Assembly (NCBI GenBank): GCA_017509755.1
Contig: JAFWOY010000029.1
Location: 62,001-126,000, forward strand
DNA from: Bacteroidales bacterium
Lineage (GTDB): Bacteria; Bacteroidota; Bacteroidia; Bacteroidales; UBA932
Length of the DNA: 64,000 nt
Direction: 5' to 3'
The notes beneath the pieces are model-generated. The model did no database searches, was not told the origin of the DNA, and saw nothing but the letters and a program-made list of their open reading frames with translations. Below are positions 41,555 through 50,923 of this stretch, in pieces; position 1 is the first letter of the stretch; every line of letters starts with the position of its first letter. A program made the position numbers and the translations under genes.

Positions 41555-44014
41555 TTACCGGAGGGTTGCTCCGAACTTGTTTTCGAAAGTCTTGAGCAAC
41601 TTGTTCATCGTAGCCTCGACGGCTTCGTCTGTCAGGGTTTTCTCTTCGTCCTGCAGGATGAAGCTGATAGCATACTGTTTCTTGTCTGACAGGATCTTCG
41701 GACCCCGGTAAACGTCGAACAGATTCACCTGGCGAAGGATACCCTTCACGGTCTGGAACGCAGCCTTGCGCAGCTCGGCGAAAGTGACGCTTTCATCGAG
41801 CAGCAGGGCCAGGTCGCGGCGGACTTCCGGGAAACGCGGCAGTTCCTTGTATTTGATCTTATCCCGGCGGACCAGTTCGAAGAAGACGGGCCAGTCGATC
41901 TCGGCAAGGAACACAGGCTGCTTGATATCAAACATCTTCAGCAGCGGTTTGGCTACGGTACCCATGACGGCGAGGCGCTTGTTGCCGAGCTTGTAAGTCA
42001 ATCCCTCGGCAAACAGGTCGGCCGGCGCAGCCTCGGTCTCAAGGTCATAGAGATTGGCCTTGAAGCGCTGCAGGAGCAGTTCCAGATAGCCTTTCAGCAG
42101 GAAATAGTGGCCGGCGCCGGTCTCGTTGCGCCAGGATTTCTGGCCAGGGCCGGTGACAGCCAGGCAGATCCGAAGTTCCTCACGGTAACTCTTGAGGTCG
42201 GCTTTCGGATTCTCCACCCCTTCGCGCGGCTGGAAACTGTAGCAATTGCCGATCTCATAGATCTTCAGGCTGTTGTTCTGGTGGTTGATGTTGCGTTCCA
42301 CCACTTCGAGGGCATTGAAAATCAAGGTCTGCCGCATCACGCCCAAGTCACTGCTGAGCGGATTGACGATCGGGACCAGCCGGTCGGCCGGATAGGTCCG
42401 GAGTTTCTCATAATAATCGGCTTTGGTCAGGGAGTTGTTCATAATCTCGACAAAGCCCCGGTCGGACAGCAAGTCGGAGACGGCCTTGCGGACCTTCTCC
42501 GGATCGGGATGGACCGAGGGATTGATCGAAGCCTTCATGCTGACCGGCAACTCGATATTGTTATAGCCATAGATGCGGAGCACTTCTTCCACGACATCGC
42601 ATTCACGCTGGACATCCACCCGGTAGCCAGGGACTGCGACCGTGCAACCAGCCGGATTCTCGGACACGATCTCGAATTCGAGATCCGCCAGGATGGACTT
42701 GTAGACGTCGGCGCCCAAAGCCTTGCCGATCAGTTTATCCATACGGCCATAGTCGAGTGCGATCCGGGTTTTCTGGAAAGGCTGCGCACAGCACTCCTGC
42801 GGCTGCCCGACAATCGTCGCGCCAGCCAGTTCCTGGATGAGCAAGGCGGCCCGGCGGGCGGCCGTCATCGTAGCCAGGGGATCGATGCCGCGCTCATAAC
42901 GGAACGAAGCATCGGTCTTGAGGCCCTGTCGCTTGGAGGTCTTGCGGATGGACACGGGATTGAAATAAGCAGCCTCCAGGAAGACTTCGGTCGTCGATTC
43001 CGTCACACCGGAATCCACGCCGCCGAAAACACCGGCGATGCACATCGGGCGCTCGGTATCGCAGATGACCAGGTCGTCGGTACAAAGCGTACGTTCCACA
43101 CCGTCAAGGGTCGTGAACTTGCAGTCCGGGGTGCTGCGGCGCACCACGACCTTGCGGCCCGTAATCTTGGCAGCGTCGAACGCATGGAGCGGATGGCCCA
43201 TCTCATTGAGTACGAAGTTGGTGATGTCCACGATGTTGTTGATCGGCCGCTGACCGATGGACATCAGGCGCTCCTTGAGCCAGTCGGGAGAAGGTCCGAC
43301 TTTGACGTCGCGCAAGGTAATGCCGATATAGCGGGGCGCCAGGTCCGGTGCCTGTACTTCGACAGGGATGGCCTCTCCTTCCCCACCCTGAAAGGCAGAA
43401 ACGTCAGGAAGGGTCCATTCGATGGGCACATGATTCTGCCGGCACCAGGCATACAGGTCGCGGGCCACGCCGATGTGGCTGGCGCCGTCCACCCGGTTGG
43501 GTGTCAAGCCGATCTCCAAAAGCGTATCTTCTTTCAGTTTCAACTGTTCCCGGGCGGGTGTGCCGACGACGGCCGACGGATCGAGCACCATGATGCCCGA
43601 ATGGTCGTTGCCGATGCCAAGCTCATCTTCCGCGCAGATCATGCCGAAGCTGTCCACACCGCGGATGCGGGATTTCTTGATCTTGAATTTGCTGCCGTCA
43701 TCGGTCGGAAGGTCGGTTCCGACGGTGGCCAGCAGGACTTTCTGGCCCTGCGCCACATTGGGCGCACCGCAGACGACCTGCACAAGTTCCGGAGCGCCGG
43801 TATTGAGCTTCGTGACATGGAGATGGTCGGAATCGGGATGCTCCACGCATTCGACGACTTCCGCCACGATGACACCGGCCAGTCCGCCGGGAATCTGTTC
43901 GACGGTCTCCATGTGTTCGACTTCCAACCCCGTAGAAGTCAGGATGGCAGCGACCTGCTCCGCCGTCAGGTCGAACTTCAAATAATCCTTAAGCCAATTG
44001 AAAGAGATATTCAT
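41555..44014 (-). CDS. pheT: Phenylalanyl-tRNA synthetase beta chain
   Basis: This is the beta subunit of the (alpha-beta)2 synthetase. The 819-residue protein has an N-terminal tRNA-binding (EMAP-like) domain with VVCGAPNVAQGQKVLLA. The B3/B4 editing region contains NIVDITNFVLNEMGHPLHAFD, and the B5 region ERGIDPLAT-type motifs. The C-terminal FDX-ACB domain contains YKELPRFPEVRRDLALLLDE. It is full length. The pheS gene is not in the window. Confidence 0.96.
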   Translation of the reverse strand: MNISFNWLKDYLKFDLTAEQVAAILTSTGLEVEHMETVEQIPGGLAGVIVAEVVECVEHPDSDHLHVTKLNTGAPELVQVVCGAPNVAQGQKVLLATVGTDLPTDDGSKFKIKKSRIRGVDSFGMICAEDELGIGNDHSGIMVLDPSAVVGTPAREQLKLKEDTLLEIGLTPNRVDGASHIGVARDLYAWCRQNHVPIEWTLPDVSAFQGGEGEAIPVEVQAPDLAPRYIGITLRDVKVGPSPDWLKERLMSIGQRPINNIVDITNFVLNEMGHPLHAFDAAKITGRKVVVRRSTPDCKFTTLDGVERTLCTDDLVICDTERPMCIAGVFGGVDSGVTESTTEVFLEAAYFNPVSIRKTSKRQGLKTDASFRYERGIDPLATMTAARRAALLIQELAGATIVGQPQECCAQPFQKTRIALDYGRMDKLIGKALGADVYKSILADLEFEIVSENPAGCTVAVPGYRVDVQRECDVVEEVLRIYGYNNIELPVSMKASINPSVHPDPEKVRKAVSDLLSDRGFVEIMNNSLTKADYYEKLRTYPADRLVPIVNPLSSDLGVMRQTLIFNALEVVERNINHQNNSLKIYEIGNCYSFQPREGVENPKADLKSYREELRICLAVTGPGQKSWRNETGAGHYFLLKGYLELLLQRFKANLYDLETEAAPADLFAEGLTYKLGNKRLAVMGTVAKPLLKMFDIKQPVFLAEIDWPVFFELVRRDKIKYKELPRFPEVRRDLALLLDESVTFAELRKAAFQTVKGILRQVNLFDVYRGPKILSDKKQYAISFILQDEEKTLTDEAVEATMNKLLKTFENKFGATLR

Positions 44015-44050
44015 ATCGTGTAACTAATTATTATCTATTCGAATGAACAC

Positions 44051-44178
44051 GATTTGTGCTTCCATTGCGCACTGTTTGCATAAAAAACCACCCTCCCAAG
44101 CAAGCTTGGGCCCCTCCCCCTGAGCCGTGGGCGGCATTGTTTTTTATTGCAAACAGTGACTCCATTCCAGCACAAATC
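44051..44178. repeat. Long-arm cloverleaf element D (ftsY-pheT), divergent copy
   Basis: The inner arms (44070-44088 and 44139-44158) pair over 19 positions with one bulged base. The outer arms GATTTGTGCT (44051-44060) and AGCACAAATC (44169-44178) pair perfectly. Between them the two sides carry TCCATT in the same, not opposite, orientation. The core lacks hairpin 1, keeps CCCAAGC/GCTTGGG and the GGGCCCCTCCC linker, and has a weak CCC/GGG third stem. The ftsY stop is 12 bases outside the right arm. Confidence 0.82.
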
Positions 44179-44190
44179 TTATCGTCAGTA

Positions 44191-45150
44191 TTATTCAAAC
44201 AACGATTCAACAAATTCTTTCTTGTCGAAAAGCTTCAGGTCGTCGATCTTTTCGCCGACACCGATAAACTTGATCGGAATCTTGAACTGGTCGCTGATGC
44301 CGATGACGACGCCGCCTTTCGCCGAGCCATCGAGTTTGGTAACGGCAAGCGCCGTCACGTCCGTGGCCCGGGTGAATTCCTTCGCCTGGAGGAAACCGTT
44401 CTGGCCGGTCGAGCCGTCGATGACGAGCAGCACTTCGTGCGGCGCGTCGGGGACGACTTTCTTCATCACATTCTTGATCTTGGTCAACTCATTCATCAGG
44501 TTGATCTTGTTGTGGAGACGGCCGGCCGTATCCACAATGACCACATCGGCCTCTTTGGCCACAGCGCTCTTGACACTGTCGTAAGCCACGGAGGCGGGAT
44601 CGGAGCCCATCTCCTGCTTGACGATATCCACGCCGGCCCGTTCCGCCCAGATGACCAGCTGGTCAACGGCCGCTGCACGGAACGTATCGGCCGCACCGAG
44701 CACGACCTTTTTGCCCTGGGCCCTCAACTGGGAAGCCAGCTTGCCGATCGTCGTGGTCTTGCCCACGCCGTTGACACCCACCACCATGATGACATAGGGC
44801 TTTTTCGAGAAATCGAAAGGCTCGCTGCTTTTGCCGTCAGCCGCCGCGTCGAGCAGGCTGATGATCTCTTCGCAGAGATAGCGGTTCACTTCGTCCGTGT
44901 TGAGATACTTGTCGCGGGCCACGCGCGCTTCCAGCCGTTCGATGATGTTCTGGGTCGTCTCCACACCGACATCGGATGCAATCAGTACCTCTTCGAGAGA
45001 ATCGAGCACTTCGTCATCCACAACGCTCTTGCCGGCGATGGCGTGCGTGAGCTTCTCGAAGAGCGAACGCTTGGTTTTCTCCAAGCCGCTGTCGAGAGGC
45101 CGCTCTTCCTCCTTTTCCTTGTCTTTCTTCTTCCAGTTGAAAAGTCCCAT
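44191..45150 (-). CDS. ftsY: Signal recognition particle receptor FtsY
   Basis: This membrane-associated GTPase receives ribosome-SRP complexes. The 319-residue protein has a short charged N-terminus ([16 protein letters not shown]) and the N domain. The G domain has [55 protein letters not shown] and [11 protein letters not shown]. The start at ATG 45150 gives the normal short form; the upstream open frame only mirrors the racemase gene, which ends one base away. Confidence 0.96.
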   Translation of the reverse strand: MGLFNWKKKDKEKEEERPLDSGLEKTKRSLFEKLTHAIAGKSVVDDEVLDSLEEVLIASDVGVETTQNIIERLEARVARDKYLNTDEVNRYLCEEIISLLDAAADGKSSEPFDFSKKPYVIMVVGVNGVGKTTTIGKLASQLRAQGKKVVLGAADTFRAAAVDQLVIWAERAGVDIVKQEMGSDPASVAYDSVKSAVAKEADVVIVDTAGRLHNKINLMNELTKIKNVMKKVVPDAPHEVLLVIDGSTGQNGFLQAKEFTRATDVTALAVTKLDGSAKGGVVIGISDQFKIPIKFIGVGEKIDDLKLFDKKEFVESLFE

Positions 45151-45151
45151 A

Positions 45152-45859
45152 TCACAAAGGTTTATAAAGTTCTCGGATGCAGCCGTCCGCCAGGGCTTCC
45201 AGCGAGGAAATGCCCATTTCCGGCGGAAAGCCGGTCTGCTGATAGGCGACGGGGAGTTCCGTACAAGCCCCGACCACGGGGAGTTTCTCGATCTCCCACA
45301 GTTTCTCGATGGCGGCCCGGTAACGGGCACCCGCTTCACGCTGCTTTCCCGCCTTGACCATGTCGGTAATGTCGTGGATCTCCACCCGCATCGCCTCGTC
45401 GGGAATCAGGAAACGGTAGCCGGTCGAGGCCGCATGCCGCTGGTAGATACCCGTATTCATCGTACCCAGCGTAGCCGTCAGCCAGGCGCCCTGCGGGCTG
45501 CGTTCCTGGCACGTACGGATCGTTTCGTCGATGATATGAATCACTGGAACAGCGATGAGTCCCTGTTCCAGAAACTTGTCGATAAAGTGGTGGGCCGTGT
45601 TGCAGGTCACCACGAGCCGGTCGGCGCCCCAGCGGATCAAGGTCTGCAGGCCGTCGAGCAGATAGGGTTCCGGATCGGGACCTTTCCCGAGCAGGAATGT
45701 CGTACGGTCGGGCGTGACCGTATGCGAATAGACGATCATCCGCGGGTGTTCCTGATCGCAGTCAGCAGGGGCTTTGACCGCCAACAAGCGCTGGAATTCA
45801 GCCGTCGCGGCGGGCCCCATCCCCCCAAGTACGCCCAATGTAAGTCCGTTATGTTTCAT
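45152..45859 (-). CDS. Aspartate/glutamate racemase family protein
   Basis: This cofactor-independent racemase has 235 residues. The two catalytic cysteines lie in VVTCNTAHHF and VGACTELPVA. The N-terminus LGVLGGMGPAATAEF matches the aspartate racemase (YgeA) branch; the amino-acid substrate is unproven. I chose ATG 45859; the start overlaps the EamA gene by 11 bases and the stop abuts ftsY. Confidence 0.9.
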   Translation of the reverse strand: MKHNGLTLGVLGGMGPAATAEFQRLLAVKAPADCDQEHPRMIVYSHTVTPDRTTFLLGKGPDPEPYLLDGLQTLIRWGADRLVVTCNTAHHFIDKFLEQGLIAVPVIHIIDETIRTCQERSPQGAWLTATLGTMNTGIYQRHAASTGYRFLIPDEAMRVEIHDITDMVKAGKQREAGARYRAAIEKLWEIEKLPVVGACTELPVAYQQTGFPPEMGISSLEALADGCIRELYKPL

Positions 45860-46772
45860 TGTCAATGACTTTTTTATTTTGTGCCTGCGCCATGACCACC
45901 CCGGCCATCGCAATGGCAATGCCCAGGAACTGCAGCGGATGCAACGCATCCTGCCCAAGCAGGGATGCAGCGATCGCAGAGATGATGGCAACCAGCGGCA
46001 GGAAAACCGTGGTCCGTGTCATACCCAACTTGTCCACACATGCCGCATAGATGACAAAGGCCACTCCCGAGCAAAGTACAGCCAGTTGGATAATCGGCCG
46101 CAGTACCGGCCAGGAAAGACATGCGGGCGTCCAGGTCGGTGCTCCCCAGATGAGGAACGGGACCAGGAAAAAACCGATGGCCAGGATGAACTGCCAGGTG
46201 ACGATGGCGAAGGGATTGTATCCTTTGTTTGCCAGTTTCTTGCAAATAACCGTATAGCCGGTCGAGCCGATGGCGGCCAGGAAAAGGACGGCAATGCCGT
46301 ACAGATACTTCGTATGCAGGCTTCCGCCAATCAGGACGAAAAGGATGACACCGGCAACAGCCACGAAGATGCCGGTCCGGTTGAGCGCCGACAACTTCTC
46401 TTTAAAAACAACCCAGCCGATGACCAGGCTGAACACCGGAATCGTGGCGATGATCACCGAGCAGAGCGTCGGCGAATCGGTAATCTGCAGACCGAACGTC
46501 TCGCCGATGAAATAGAGGAACGGCTCGAAGGCCGTCATCGCGACAAACCATTTCAAATCGCCTTTGCGGATCCGCTGGAACTTGCCGGTCAGCAGGCTGA
46601 AAACCGACAACGCAGCGGCCGCGATGACCATCCGGGTAAAAATGAAGGTAAAGACCGGAACGTCCTGATCCAACACGCTGTCACTCCAGAGGAAAGACAT
46701 TCCCCAGAGAAACACCGTCAGCATAATCAGCAGATACCAGACCAGGCCCAGGCCTTTCCCCTTTTCACTCAT
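45849..46772 (-). CDS. EamA/DMT-family transporter
   Basis: This 307-residue inner-membrane protein has ten predicted helices in two EamA repeats, for example FLWGMSFLWSDSVL in the first and TGYTVICKKLANKGYNP at the second. The substrate is unknown; family members export amino acids or metabolites. It overlaps the glycosyltransferase upstream by four bases and the racemase downstream by 11. That hints at a transport role related to amino acids, though this is only inference. Confidence 0.87.
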   Translation of the reverse strand: MSEKGKGLGLVWYLLIMLTVFLWGMSFLWSDSVLDQDVPVFTFIFTRMVIAAAALSVFSLLTGKFQRIRKGDLKWFVAMTAFEPFLYFIGETFGLQITDSPTLCSVIIATIPVFSLVIGWVVFKEKLSALNRTGIFVAVAGVILFVLIGGSLHTKYLYGIAVLFLAAIGSTGYTVICKKLANKGYNPFAIVTWQFILAIGFFLVPFLIWGAPTWTPACLSWPVLRPIIQLAVLCSGVAFVIYAACVDKLGMTRTTVFLPLVAIISAIAASLLGQDALHPLQFLGIAIAMAGVVMAQAQNKKVIDNET

Positions 46773-47494
46773 CGGCGCGGACGGATTTGACGGAAACGCA
46801 ATTGGAGAACTCCCCAGAAGGCCTCTCCGAAGATACCGGAACTCATCTTGGATGTCCCCTCTTTCCGGTCCTCGAAGATGATGGGGACTTCCACCAACTT
46901 GAATCCCAGCTTGTAAGCATTGTATTTCATCTCGATCTGGAAACCGTAGCCCCGCATTCTGATCCGGTCAAAATCGATGGTTTCCAGAACCTTGCGGGAA
47001 TAGCACTTGAACCCCGCCGTGGTATCATATACTTTCATCCGCAGCACCGTACGGACATAGGCGGATGCATAGTACGACATGATCACCCGTCCGATGGGCC
47101 AGTTGATCACGCTGATGCCGTTGCAGTAGCGCGACCCGATGGCCAGGTCGGCGCCCCCTTCCGCACAAGCGGCATAGAGGCGCGGTACATCGCTGGGCTT
47201 ATGGGAAAAATCGGCATCCATCTCGAACACATAGTCATACCCTTGTTCCAGCGACCAGCGGAAACCGGTCAGATAAGCGGTGCCCAATCCCTGTTTGCCA
47301 GCCCGTTCAATCAGGTGCAGCTGCGTAGGAAACTCCTTTTGCAACGACTTGACGATGGCGGCTGTCCCGTCGGGAGATCCGTCGTCAATGACCAGGATAT
47401 GGTAGTCGCCCTCCAACGAACGAAGGGTCCGGATCATCTTCTCGATGTTCTCCTTCTCGTTGTACGTGGGAATGATGATGACCTTTTTGTCCAT
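46769..47494 (-). CDS. Polyprenol-phosphate mannosyltransferase-like GT2 enzyme
   Basis: This family 2 glycosyltransferase of 241 residues makes polyprenyl-phosphate sugars at the inner face of the membrane. Motifs are VIIIPTYNEKENIE, LVIDDGSPDGTA, EMDADFSHKP (the DxD-like metal site) and the RMRGYGFQIEM region typical of dolichyl-phosphate mannose synthases. It lacks a C-terminal membrane anchor. A -7 box and palindromes precede it. Confidence 0.9.
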   Translation of the reverse strand: MDKKVIIIPTYNEKENIEKMIRTLRSLEGDYHILVIDDGSPDGTAAIVKSLQKEFPTQLHLIERAGKQGLGTAYLTGFRWSLEQGYDYVFEMDADFSHKPSDVPRLYAACAEGGADLAIGSRYCNGISVINWPIGRVIMSYYASAYVRTVLRMKVYDTTAGFKCYSRKVLETIDFDRIRMRGYGFQIEMKYNAYKLGFKLVEVPIIFEDRKEGTSKMSSGIFGEAFWGVLQLRFRQIRPRR

Positions 47495-47510
47495 AATCTC
47501 CGCATTTTAA

Positions 47511-47541
47511 CCTATCTTGCAAAGATAGGAAATATTTCCTA
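47511..47541. promoter_or_regulatory. Overlapping palindromes and -7 box upstream of the GT2 gene
   Basis: CCTATCTT and AAGATAGG (47511-47529, loop GCA) form an 8-bp hairpin. The 16-bp perfect palindrome TAGGAAATATTTCCTA (47526-47541) overlaps it and includes the DUF4249 stop codon. A minus-strand -7 box TATCTTTG lies at 47520-47527. It could be an operator for the GT2-EamA-racemase-ftsY unit. Confidence 0.5.
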
Positions 47542-48504
47542 CCATTCGACAGCCAGCCACATCGGTGCACTGGCGCACAGGATTCCGTAGCCGCCGTGCA
47601 CATTGGAATAGAGGGAGACCGCTTCCGAGAACAGGCCACCGAAACTATCCTGCAACTGCGAATAGGAGTAATCGTACCAATACAGGTTTTCATCGACTGC
47701 CGCCAGTTTCAGGCCGAACAGGCCGACATTCTCCGGAGCTGGCACATTGAGCACCGTGATCTTGAAAACATGCCGCTGCCCTTTGATCAAAGCATCGGAA
47801 AAGAAATTGCCGGCAAGTTCGCTCTCCGAATCCAAGGCTTCCAGGACCAGCGAAGTGCCATTGACATCCTTGAAAATGATATCACTGCTGGTAAAGAGCA
47901 GCGGGGCAAGGATGGCTTCCCGGTCATCCCACCAGGGAAGGTCGCTACGGTAACTGACAAGGGGTTGAAGGAAATAGTATTTGTCGTACGTCGCATCATC
48001 CGAAACGGCCAGGGTCAGGTCAACCGCATAATAGGTATCGTTCCGGTCCGAATCCTGCTGCTGCCGCTCCACGGAAAGCAATTCAAAACGCGGGTGCTGT
48101 GGCATCGTGACTTCTGCCCAGACAGGATCGAAATCGGGAAACTCCGCCTCCAGGCGGATATGGTCGCCAGCTGCCGGCACATAGTCAGACGTGTAGCAGA
48201 GGCTCGTTCCGCCTTCCTCGCTGCGAAGTTGCATCACAAACCCGTTCTTTTCCCCGTTGACGAAGCAACGGACTTGACCGTGCAAGGTATCGAGCGACGA
48301 TGTGAAGGCATTTTCCTGGTAGGAATGGTTCAGGAAGAAAATGGAGGAGGCGACATAAGCCGTAAACGGCTCGCCGACCGTGGCCTGTGCAGCCAGGGTC
48401 AGGCGGGGCCGGGCGACCTCGCCTTCGAATTCGATGACTTTTTCGCAGCCGGTGCCAATCAGCAGCCCGACGGCGCAAAGAAGGGATAACAAACGCTTCA
48501 TCAC
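47539..48504 (-). CDS. DUF4249 lipoprotein
   Basis: This 321-residue lipoprotein has a signal peptide with the lipobox IGTGC (Cys20). An immunoglobulin-like beta-rich domain of the DUF4249 type follows (RPRLTLAAQATVGEPFTAYVA). DUF4249 proteins are regularly encoded with a TonB receptor and are thought to be surface partners of it, as here with a nine-base gap. The ligand is unknown. Confidence 0.86.
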   Translation of the reverse strand: MMKRLLSLLCAVGLLIGTGCEKVIEFEGEVARPRLTLAAQATVGEPFTAYVASSIFFLNHSYQENAFTSSLDTLHGQVRCFVNGEKNGFVMQLRSEEGGTSLCYTSDYVPAAGDHIRLEAEFPDFDPVWAEVTMPQHPRFELLSVERQQQDSDRNDTYYAVDLTLAVSDDATYDKYYFLQPLVSYRSDLPWWDDREAILAPLLFTSSDIIFKDVNGTSLVLEALDSESELAGNFFSDALIKGQRHVFKITVLNVPAPENVGLFGLKLAAVDENLYWYDYSYSQLQDSFGGLFSEAVSLYSNVHGGYGILCASAPMWLAVEW

Positions 48505-48513
48505 AAGATCCTC

Positions 48514-50919
48514 CTAAAATTCATACGTATAAGCAAGCGACGGCATAAGCGGGAAAATCGAAAGCTGTTTGAGCTGGTTTCCGGAGCGATAGACCAGGAA
48601 CGGGTTGTTCCGGTTGTACACATTGTACACGCTCAAACCGATCGTGCGGTGATGTCCGTTGCGGAAAGTCCGCTTGAAATTGACGCCCAGGTCCAGCCGC
48701 TGGTAAGAGGGCATCCGGTAATTGTTCCGCCCTTCCAGATAATCGACGGTTACGGTGGTCAGAAAAGGATTCTGGGACACGGCGCTGTAGGCGGGAATCA
48801 CGCTGATGGTCTGCGTGGCCAGCGAACCGCAGATGCCAGTGCCGAAAATGAACGTAGCCGCCAGGTCGATCTTCCTGGTCACCTCGTAAGCCGCGGTGAC
48901 GCTCAGGTCATGCCGGCGGTCGTACTTGGCCGGGAAAGGGATCCCGTTGTTGATGACATGCCCTTCCCGGTCGAACTGCCGCATGGTCTTGGACCAGGTA
49001 TAGCCCACCCAGCCTGTCAGTTTACCCGTCTTCTTCTGGACCAGGAATTCAACGCCGTAGGCCCAGCCGCGGCCCATTGCCACCTTGTCTTCCCAACCCG
49101 AGGAAGAGCCGAAGAACGAGGCGCCTTCGCGGTATTCAAGCACGTTGTCCATCGTCTTGTAATAACCTTCCAGGGAGAAATCCACGGGCCCGAGGCTGTA
49201 AAACACGCCGGCTGCCGCCTGATTGGAACGCATCGGCCGGATCCGGCTGGTCACCGGGACCCAGAGGTCGGTCGGCAGGGAAATGTTGCTGTTGCTGAGC
49301 ATGTGGACGGACTGGCTCATCCGCGACCAGGAGGCTTTCAGGGAAAGGTCGCCGGTAATCAGGGCACGCAGGCTGACCCGCGGTTCCAGCGAATGGTAGA
49401 AACGTCCGTCGGTATCATACATCGCATAGCGAAGGCCCAGATTGATCTTGAGCCAGTCAGTGACCGACCAGTTATCCTCGAAATAGGCAGCTGCCTCACC
49501 GGTAAAAAGATTCTTGTCGCCAAAAGTCGTGTCGATGGCAGAAGGTTGATCCGCAGGACTGTCGACCGCAGCCCGCACCGTCGTAATCGACGGCTTGAAA
49601 GTATGCCGGATATAAGTGGCACCAAAACGGATGTCGTGTGCCGGCGACGGATTATACTCAAAGTCCGCCGCGGCCGAAATGTCGTTGATCAGGGAGTGAT
49701 AGGCCACGGACATAGCAAAGCCGTCCGTTCCTCCCGCATACGATTCCTTGCCACTGACGTCCAGACTGTGGCGGTACTGCGTATAATTGAGGGTCGCATT
49801 GACGAAAAGGCGCGGGTTGAACACGTGGTTCCAACGCGCGGAGGCCACGATGTTGCCCCAGTTCCAGCCCAGCTTCAACTGGTTGGAATACAGCTCGTCG
49901 CTGGTCTTGATCCGGGCATACACCCTGTCATCGCCCATATAATAACTGACATACAACTTGTCGCGGTTGGAAAAAGTATGGGTCAGCTTGGCATTGACGT
50001 CATAGAAATAGTAGCCGCCTGTTCCCCGCTCGCCATCGCCCCAGTGACGCTGGTAATAGGCGATCAGCGGCTGGGACAGGATGTCGTAGTAGGTGCGCCG
50101 GGCTGACACATTGAACGTAGTCTTGCCTTTGATGATCGGGCCCTCAACCTGGAACTTGGCCGAAAGCAGGCCGAGAGAGGCACTTCCATGGTATTCCCTG
50201 TCATTGCCGTCCTTCATCCGGACATCCAGGATGCTGGAGATGCGGCTCCCGAAACGGGCGGGGAAACTGCCTTTGTAGAGGGTCACGTTCTTGATAGCAT
50301 CGGCATTGAAGACCGAAAAGAAACCCATCATGTGGTTGACATTGTAGATGGGGACCCCGTCGAGCAGCAGCAGGTTCTCATCGGGCCCGCCACCGCGGAC
50401 ATAGAGCCCGGCGGAGCCTTCGGTTCCCGACTGCACGCCCGGCAGCAGCTGGATGGCCTTGATGACATCGACTTCACCCGCCAGGGCGGGCACATGCTTG
50501 ATCTGGTGAACCGGTATCTCGATGGCACTCATCTGGGTTCCGCGGACGCCGATTTCCGAACGGGAAGCGGTCACGGAGGCCCCTTGCAGGAACTCCGCCG
50601 AGGGTTTGAGGGCGACATGGAGGACGGTGTCGCGAACCAGTTGCAGCGACATCGCCACCGTTTCATACCCGATATAGGAGAACTCCAGCGCCACTTCGCC
50701 GGCCGGCAGCGTCAACGTATAGTAGCCGTAATTGTTGGTCACGGTTCCCTGTCCGGACTGCTGTTCGAGCAGGGCCGCACTGATCAGCGATTCACCCGAC
50801 GAAGCGTCGGTCATATAACCGCTGATGGTACATTTCTTCTGTGCCGCGGCTTCCCGGGCCGGCAGCACAAGAATCGCTGCGATGAGCGCAGCGATCCAAA
50901 TCTTTCTACCTTTCATCAT
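48514..50919 (-). CDS. TonB-dependent receptor with carboxypeptidase-like N-domain
   Basis: This 801-residue outer-membrane receptor has a signal peptide (residues 1-26) and a CarboxypepD_reg-like domain (CTISGYMTDASSGESLISAA). The plug has LYVRGGGPDENLLLLDGVPI and FPARFGSRISSILDVR. A 22-strand-type barrel ends in ...PSLAYTYEF with terminal Phe. It is smaller than SusC proteins and pairs with DUF4249, not SusD. It follows tex by four bases. The substrate is unknown. Confidence 0.93.
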   Translation of the reverse strand: MMKGRKIWIAALIAAILVLPAREAAAQKKCTISGYMTDASSGESLISAALLEQQSGQGTVTNNYGYYTLTLPAGEVALEFSYIGYETVAMSLQLVRDTVLHVALKPSAEFLQGASVTASRSEIGVRGTQMSAIEIPVHQIKHVPALAGEVDVIKAIQLLPGVQSGTEGSAGLYVRGGGPDENLLLLDGVPIYNVNHMMGFFSVFNADAIKNVTLYKGSFPARFGSRISSILDVRMKDGNDREYHGSASLGLLSAKFQVEGPIIKGKTTFNVSARRTYYDILSQPLIAYYQRHWGDGERGTGGYYFYDVNAKLTHTFSNRDKLYVSYYMGDDRVYARIKTSDELYSNQLKLGWNWGNIVASARWNHVFNPRLFVNATLNYTQYRHSLDVSGKESYAGGTDGFAMSVAYHSLINDISAAADFEYNPSPAHDIRFGATYIRHTFKPSITTVRAAVDSPADQPSAIDTTFGDKNLFTGEAAAYFEDNWSVTDWLKINLGLRYAMYDTDGRFYHSLEPRVSLRALITGDLSLKASWSRMSQSVHMLSNSNISLPTDLWVPVTSRIRPMRSNQAAAGVFYSLGPVDFSLEGYYKTMDNVLEYREGASFFGSSSGWEDKVAMGRGWAYGVEFLVQKKTGKLTGWVGYTWSKTMRQFDREGHVINNGIPFPAKYDRRHDLSVTAAYEVTRKIDLAATFIFGTGICGSLATQTISVIPAYSAVSQNPFLTTVTVDYLEGRNNYRMPSYQRLDLGVNFKRTFRNGHHRTIGLSVYNVYNRNNPFLVYRSGNQLKQLSIFPLMPSLAYTYEF

Positions 50920-50923
50920 TCCT

